The notes beneath the pieces were generated by a model. That model searched no databases and was not told the DNA's origin. It saw nothing but the letters and a program-made list of their open reading frames with translations. The position numbers and the translations under genes were made by a program. A stretch of 64,000 nucleotides of DNA from positions 1 through 64,000 of the forward strand of contig CALCEB010000202.1 in NCBI GenBank assembly GCA_937900045.1, read 5' to 3'. Source of the DNA: an uncultured Acidobacteriota bacterium. Lineage in GTDB: Bacteria > Acidobacteriota > Terriglobia > UBA7540. Below are positions 60,380 through 64,000 of this stretch, in pieces (the first letter of the stretch is position 1; each line of letters opens with the position of its first letter).

Positions 60380-61126
60380 TTAGTGCAACTCGGCTTGAAT
60401 CTGCATGGGAGCCCATTCGTTGCTATCGCTCTCTTTGGCAAAGACTTGAATGCAGACCAGCCCTTTCAGGTCATTCAAGGCGAACTTCACGGGTTGGCCT
60501 GCGTCTACCATGCTGCGAGTGGCGTCATGCCATGCCCCAAACATGGAGCACACGCCTTGCTTTTTCGCTGCCCAACGCCACCTGACCAACTCGGCGTCGA
60601 AAGACGGGCGAATGGAGAGGAATACATCTGGATGAAGAGGATGGGATTCACGGCTTCCCTGGACAGTCACTTGTACCGGGACAAAAGTCTTTTCATTCCT
60701 GTTGCCTTTCCAGCCAAAGACTCCGATCCGCTCGGAGCTGAGGCCCTCCGGCAGAAGAACATCATCGACTGGCCAAGTCAACGTTGACCCCGCTCCCAGA
60801 ACCGCGTCCATCCGGTAGTAAGTGCCTGGCGGCTTCGCGACGGCGCGAATATTTAGCGGGCTGGAGTGGTCAGCAGCAGACACTAGCAGTTTGACACCGG
60901 GCTTCAGATCATAACTCAAGTCCCCTTGAGTGAACGATACGAGCTCAATGACCTTAGTGGCGATGTCCGCCACATACATCCCTTCACAACGGTTGTTACG
61001 GTTCTTGTAATGCAGCGGACTTCCCGGTTCCGTGCGGAGGCTATCGCATCGAGCCGTCTGTGCTGCAAGAGAACTCGAATAAACGAATCCCAAGGCAATG
61101 AGAATGGCAGGCATCACGAATTTCAT
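60380..61126 (-). CDS. Secreted protein of unknown function (first gene of operon)
   Basis: 248 residues from the ATG at 61126. Signal peptide PAILIALGFVYSSSLAAQ. Mature part with several cysteines (ARCDSLRTE, NNRCEGMYVADIATKVIELV) and beta strands (GTYYRMDAVLGAGSTLTWPV, KTFVPVQVTVQGSR). The C-terminal third includes WRWAAKKQGVCSMFGAWHDA. No known domain. It is followed at one base by the membrane gene 59284-60378 and then the trypsin-like protease, so all three likely act together outside the cytoplasm. Confidence 0.6.
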   Translation of the reverse strand: MKFVMPAILIALGFVYSSSLAAQTARCDSLRTEPGSPLHYKNRNNRCEGMYVADIATKVIELVSFTQGDLSYDLKPGVKLLVSAADHSSPLNIRAVAKPPGTYYRMDAVLGAGSTLTWPVDDVLLPEGLSSERIGVFGWKGNRNEKTFVPVQVTVQGSRESHPLHPDVFLSIRPSFDAELVRWRWAAKKQGVCSMFGAWHDATRSMVDAGQPVKFALNDLKGLVCIQVFAKESDSNEWAPMQIQAELH

Positions 61127-61155
61127 TGTGAATCGCTCTGTCCGGTTGAATAGCT

Positions 61156-61466
61156 GGTCTGCGGGGAGCATATCAGAAGTTCTTAGGCTTCGCAACCGAA
61201 GCGGTGGCCAGGTAGTGTCTCAGTTTGCTGTAGCGGCGCTCTATGAGCGCCGGAAACCGTTGAAGATACAAGTTCGGCGCTCATAGAGCGCCGCTACAGC
61301 AAGCAAACTGAGACACCACCGCTGGCCACGGACGGCGCTTTCCTGTTCGTGGGCCTTCCGGTGCGATCCAGCCATGCGCTGAAACTGGCCATCTCGCCAA
61401 ACAGGGCTGAAGACCTGCCCTGGGATGCTCCTAACCGGCTTAACACAGTAATGCTGGCAATCTGCT
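61156..61466 (+). pseudogene. Possible gene remnant interrupted by the family A element
   Basis: If the element and one duplication are removed, codons flow from FLGFATEAVA into TDGAFLFVGLPVRSSHALKL and end at a TGA at about 61466. The restored frame is about 65 codons, preceded by a stop. This may be the end of a lost gene, but open frames are common in such GC-rich sequence, so confidence is low. No family recognised. Confidence 0.25.
61211..61320. mobile_element. MITE-like element, family A short copy (110 bp) with 8-bp duplication
   Basis: The ends GGTAGTGTCTCAGTTTGCTG and the complement of its right end (61304-61320, one mismatch in the outer bases) enclose a near-perfect palindrome whose arms are at least 25 bases. 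It is flanked by GGTGGCCA (61203-61210) and GCTGGCCA (61321-61328), 7 of 8 identical. It lies within an apparently decayed reading frame. Confidence 0.75.
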
Positions 61467-61546
61467 GAAAGATTCAGAATTACGGACTCCCTTTTTTCGG
61501 CATCCGGCTAAAGAGTCTGCGTGAAAACCACGGCTATGGCGGCAGC

Positions 61547-63172
61547 TTATTGGCTAGTCTCGCCCGCGTAAATCATGTAAGAGACGGCTGGTGGTGAATC
61601 GCCCTGGTGGAAGCTCCAGACATGATCCCGAATGGAACGGTCAGACTGGGTCATGCGTTCGCGCGAGCGCAAGAACTCGATCCAGGACTCGACCACAAAT
61701 GTCTCAACCAAACGCTCCGGGTGGACTGCGTCACGAAAAACTCCCCAACGCATGGCGCCGTCCCGCATCCGGATGCCTCGCAAAATGTGCATGGCGTGGG
61801 TGAAAGGGCCGTAATCGGCCTGGCGGATTTGGTACTCAATGGTCACCAAGACCGGACCGTCTTCGGGATGAGGCTCAATCACAACCTGCGGAGCGGCCCG
61901 GTTGAGTTCGTAGGGGCGAAGGTCCGGCGGCATGCCACGCAGCAGAGGGAAGCGGCGGGCCAAGGGCAGGCTACAGAGCAAGCCGATTGCCGCCGCTACC
62001 AATGCTTTTGAGGTCGAAGAGTGTTCCGCCCAAAATCCCCAAAGCGTACTGCCCAAAGCCATACCTCCCCAGAAGATCATTTGATAGGCGCCGAGAGCGC
62101 GGGCCTGAACCCAGGCGGGAACGGACAACTGAACCGAAACATTCAGAGTTGAGGTGGTACTGGTCCAAGCAAAGCCGGCGGCAATCAGCCAGACCACGAT
62201 CACCGGCTCGCTGCGCACCAGGGCCAGAACCACCAGCGACCCTGTGAAGAGCAGACTTGACCACGCCACAATCTGGTCCGCTGACAACCTCTGCCGAAGT
62301 CTTGGCAGTAAGGATGCGCCGATGACTGCGCCGGCGCCAAGACATCCATTCAAGATGCCGTAAGCCAGGGCTCCCTGATGCAGGTCCTGTTGAGCGACAA
62401 CGGCAAGCAGAGCCCAGATGGCGCTGGCAAAGGTGGTAAACAGGAAGGCCCGGCATAAGGCCGCCTGAAGCGCGGGAGCATGGCGGATATAACGCAGGCC
62501 GGAGCGCATGGACCCGGACATCCGCTCTGCGGGCAGCGCGCTCTTGAATGGCGGTGAGCGCCGCCACTGGTATAGGACAGCGATGACAGCGACAAACGAA
62601 ACGGAATTAAACAAGAACACGATCCCTGCGCCTTTGCCGGCGGACGCGAAAGCGGCAACAGCCAGCCCGCCCAACGCAGGTCCCACCGCCCGCGCCAGGT
62701 TGAAGCCCGCGCTGTTGATGGAGATCGCATCGGGCAATTCGGAGCGGGGAACCAGTTCGGGAACAATGGCCTGCCAGGCGGGATTGTTCATGGCAGCGCC
62801 AATGTTCAGTAGGAACGTGAGCGCCAGCAGTGTCCACGGAGAAATGACTCCCCCCAAAGTTAGGGCGCTGAGGAGGGCAACGCTGGCCAACATCCACGCT
62901 TGCCAAAAGATGAGTAGACGCCGCCGGTCTAAAATATCGGCCGTGGCCCCCGCAGGAAACGCAAGCAGCAGCACGGGAAGACTCGCAGCGGTCTGCATCA
63001 GAGCGATGCGTAGCGGCGAGGCGGTGAGGACCGTCATCAACCACGTCCCGGCGGTGTCTTGCATCCAACTGCCTACATTCGACACCAGTGAAGCGGTCCA
63101 GCATCGCCGGAAAAGGGACCGGCGGAGTGGCGCCCAGCCGGAGTTCCCATCGGTTTTCGTTGTAGAAGGCAT
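61547..63172 (-). CDS. MFS exporter (MFS_3/EntS-like) with C-terminal domain
   Basis: 541 residues. Twelve membrane helices of the MFS_3 type: WTASLVSNVGSWMQDTAGTW, VLLLAFPAGATADILDRRRL, LVPRSELPDAISINSAGFNL, RAVGPALGGLAVAAFASAGK, ending near GLLCSLPLARRFPLL. The soluble C-terminal 120 residues (EYQIRQADYGPFTHAMHILR, WGVFRDAVHPERLVETFVVE) resemble the tail of other MFS_3 members, an antibiotic-biosynthesis-monooxygenase-like fold. EntS-like exporters release siderophores or drugs; the substrate here is unknown. The gene stands alone. Confidence 0.85.
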   Translation of the reverse strand: MPSTTKTDGNSGWAPLRRSLFRRCWTASLVSNVGSWMQDTAGTWLMTVLTASPLRIALMQTAASLPVLLLAFPAGATADILDRRRLLIFWQAWMLASVALLSALTLGGVISPWTLLALTFLLNIGAAMNNPAWQAIVPELVPRSELPDAISINSAGFNLARAVGPALGGLAVAAFASAGKGAGIVFLFNSVSFVAVIAVLYQWRRSPPFKSALPAERMSGSMRSGLRYIRHAPALQAALCRAFLFTTFASAIWALLAVVAQQDLHQGALAYGILNGCLGAGAVIGASLLPRLRQRLSADQIVAWSSLLFTGSLVVLALVRSEPVIVVWLIAAGFAWTSTTSTLNVSVQLSVPAWVQARALGAYQMIFWGGMALGSTLWGFWAEHSSTSKALVAAAIGLLCSLPLARRFPLLRGMPPDLRPYELNRAAPQVVIEPHPEDGPVLVTIEYQIRQADYGPFTHAMHILRGIRMRDGAMRWGVFRDAVHPERLVETFVVESWIEFLRSRERMTQSDRSIRDHVWSFHQGDSPPAVSYMIYAGETSQ

Positions 63173-63238
63173 GGCTCAACAAAGCTTCGACGGTAGCAGA
63201 AGGATGTGGCTGGAGAAAAGCAATTTGACCTAACGGAG

Positions 63239-63358
63239 GGTAGTGGGTCAGTTTGCTGTAGCGCCGCTCGGAGCTTGCCCTGACAGGGAGCGGCGAAATC
63301 CGCCGGTCACAGACCGACGACAGAACCGAGCGTCGCCGGCTTACGACCGTGTGTATAG
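63239..63358. repeat. Family A end fused to the ~105-base dispersed repeat (copy 2)
   Basis: Begins GGTAGTGGGTCAGTTTGCTG and continues, in the opposite orientation, through the repeat shared with 37775-37880. No opposite terminal repeat or target duplication was found. Confidence 0.6.
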
Positions 63359-63380
63359 TGTACAATCCGGCCGGGACACT

Positions 63381-64000
63381 TCAGGCGCGCAGCTTGCGAT
63401 AAGCCTTCAGGCAAAGACTGGCAGTCTCCATCTCCGGATAATCGCTGCCTTCCTGTTCAATCAGGTAGTATTCAACGCCGCCACGGCTTTCGGCTGCTGC
63501 AAAAATCTTCTTCCAGGGCGCCACGCCTTGACCAAACAGCACTCGATAGCCTTTCTGAGGGGACCAGTCTTTCAAGTGCAGTGACCGGATCCTGCCGGGA
63601 TGGCTGTTGATCCAGGCGACGGGATTGCTGCCGGCTGCGACGCAGGTGCCCACGTCAAGTTGCAGCATGATGGACTTATCGGTGTTGACTGCCAGCACTT
63701 CCATCGGCTTCTGCCCGTCAACCGGCTTCCACTCCGCATCATGATTGTGATACCCGGCGTGCATGCCGTGCCGCGACAGGACGGTATTGGCGTTGTTCAG
63801 CAAGTCCGCAATGCGTTTCCATCCGTCCAGGGTGTTGACGTTACCGGGATAGGCCAAGACAACGAACCGCGAGCCCAGAATTTGGTTTAGGGCAATGGCC
63901 TTGCCCATGCCGGCGGCGCTGAATGAAACCGGACTGTTGTGCGTGGAGTAACAGCGGATGCTGAGACTGTCCAGTTGCTTGCGGACCTGCTTGGCGTAGT
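63381..64000 (-). CDS. Sugar phosphate isomerase/epimerase, TIM-barrel type (5'-truncated by window)
   Basis: The frame is open to base 64000, so the N-terminus lies beyond the window. Visible motifs of the xylose-isomerase-like TIM barrel: SRFVVLAYPGNVNTLDGWKR, HGMHAGYHNHDAEWKPVDG with metal-binding histidines, IMLQLDVGTCVAAGSNPVAW with Asp, and RIRSLHLKDWSPQKGYRVLF with His, then EYYLIEQEGSDYPEM with Glu at the end. The metal-dependent family includes hydroxypyruvate isomerases and sugar epimerases often secreted or cytoplasmic; the exact substrate cannot be told. Confidence 0.85.
   Translation of the reverse strand, partial: YAKQVRKQLDSLSIRCYSTHNSPVSFSAAGMGKAIALNQILGSRFVVLAYPGNVNTLDGWKRIADLLNNANTVLSRHGMHAGYHNHDAEWKPVDGQKPMEVLAVNTDKSIMLQLDVGTCVAAGSNPVAWINSHPGRIRSLHLKDWSPQKGYRVLFGQGVAPWKKIFAAAESRGGVEYYLIEQEGSDYPEMETASLCLKAYRKLRA

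Noticed and set aside
1..64000. CRISPR arrays, rRNA, integrases and intact transposases
   Set aside because: No regularly spaced direct repeats, rRNA-like stretches, or DDE/tyrosine recombinase motifs were seen.

Overview
The window is one contiguous stretch of GC-rich bacterial chromosome. It looks like an Acidobacteriota (Acidobacteria) genome. This is inferred from the Oar-type TonB-dependent receptor with an N-terminal carboxypeptidase-regulatory domain and no SusD partner, the abundance of TPR, HEAT and beta-propeller secreted proteins, the Gram-negative cell plan (RND/TolC export, AsmA-like protein), and the large intergenic spaces carrying dispersed palindromes. No rRNA, tRNA, CRISPR array, prophage or intact transposase gene was seen. 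Assignment is by pattern recognition only; no database search was possible.

Layout. 1-3501: an arsM-like methyltransferase (cut by the window start), a PiT phosphate/arsenate permease and a family 2 glycosyltransferase, probably one arsenic-handling operon. 3540-4487: small genes, including a nucleotidyltransferase with a small partner. 4774-9037: an ECF sigma factor, a zinc-finger/HEAT anti-sigma factor, a DUF4097-like solenoid protein and a double-PDZ protein, which resemble an envelope-stress module. 9312-13321: promoter and gene of a large TonB-dependent receptor. 13585-20620: a methyltransferase and an HME-type RND metal efflux set (permease, adaptor, outer-membrane lipoprotein). 20782-26923: sulfatase-like/TPR protein, pyrR, eno and a beta-CASP nuclease. 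26987-28269: a compact three-gene cassette (DUF6941-like, possible nucleotidyltransferase, possible HEPN). 28301-36928: methylmalonyl-CoA mutase large chain, a striking DD-carboxypeptidase/D-aminoacylase fusion and a propeller-phosphoesterase. 38208-45891: AsmA-like, HEAT (apparently frameshifted), LolA-like and PQQ/cytochrome c dehydrogenase genes, then a convergent GH97 glycosidase. 45997-57768: rubrerythrin-VIT1, SprT-like protease, a paralogous secreted pair, TPR, uvrA, a diguanylate cyclase and two DsbA-like proteins. 58223-61126: an unfamiliar three-gene operon ending in a trypsin-like protease. 61547-64000: an MFS exporter and a TIM-barrel isomerase cut by the window end.

The most informative non-coding signal is a set of small terminal-inverted-repeat elements. 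Family A (ends GGTAGTG..CTCAGTTTG) has a 197-bp copy flanked by a perfect 8-bp direct repeat (37953-38149) and a 110-bp palindromic copy flanked by a 7/8 match (61211-61320), plus partial copies. Family B (ends around CAATACTGTTCACTTAAG) has two copies, each 192 bp, placed exactly over the stop codons of the sigma factor and of a methyltransferase. The three longest units carry different internal hairpins, which suggests modular non-autonomous elements. Other points worth checking are the -1 frameshift between the signal peptide and the body of the HEAT gene at a T TTC CCA heptamer, the near-leaderless pyrR transcript, and 7-nt tandem repeats in two intergenic regions.
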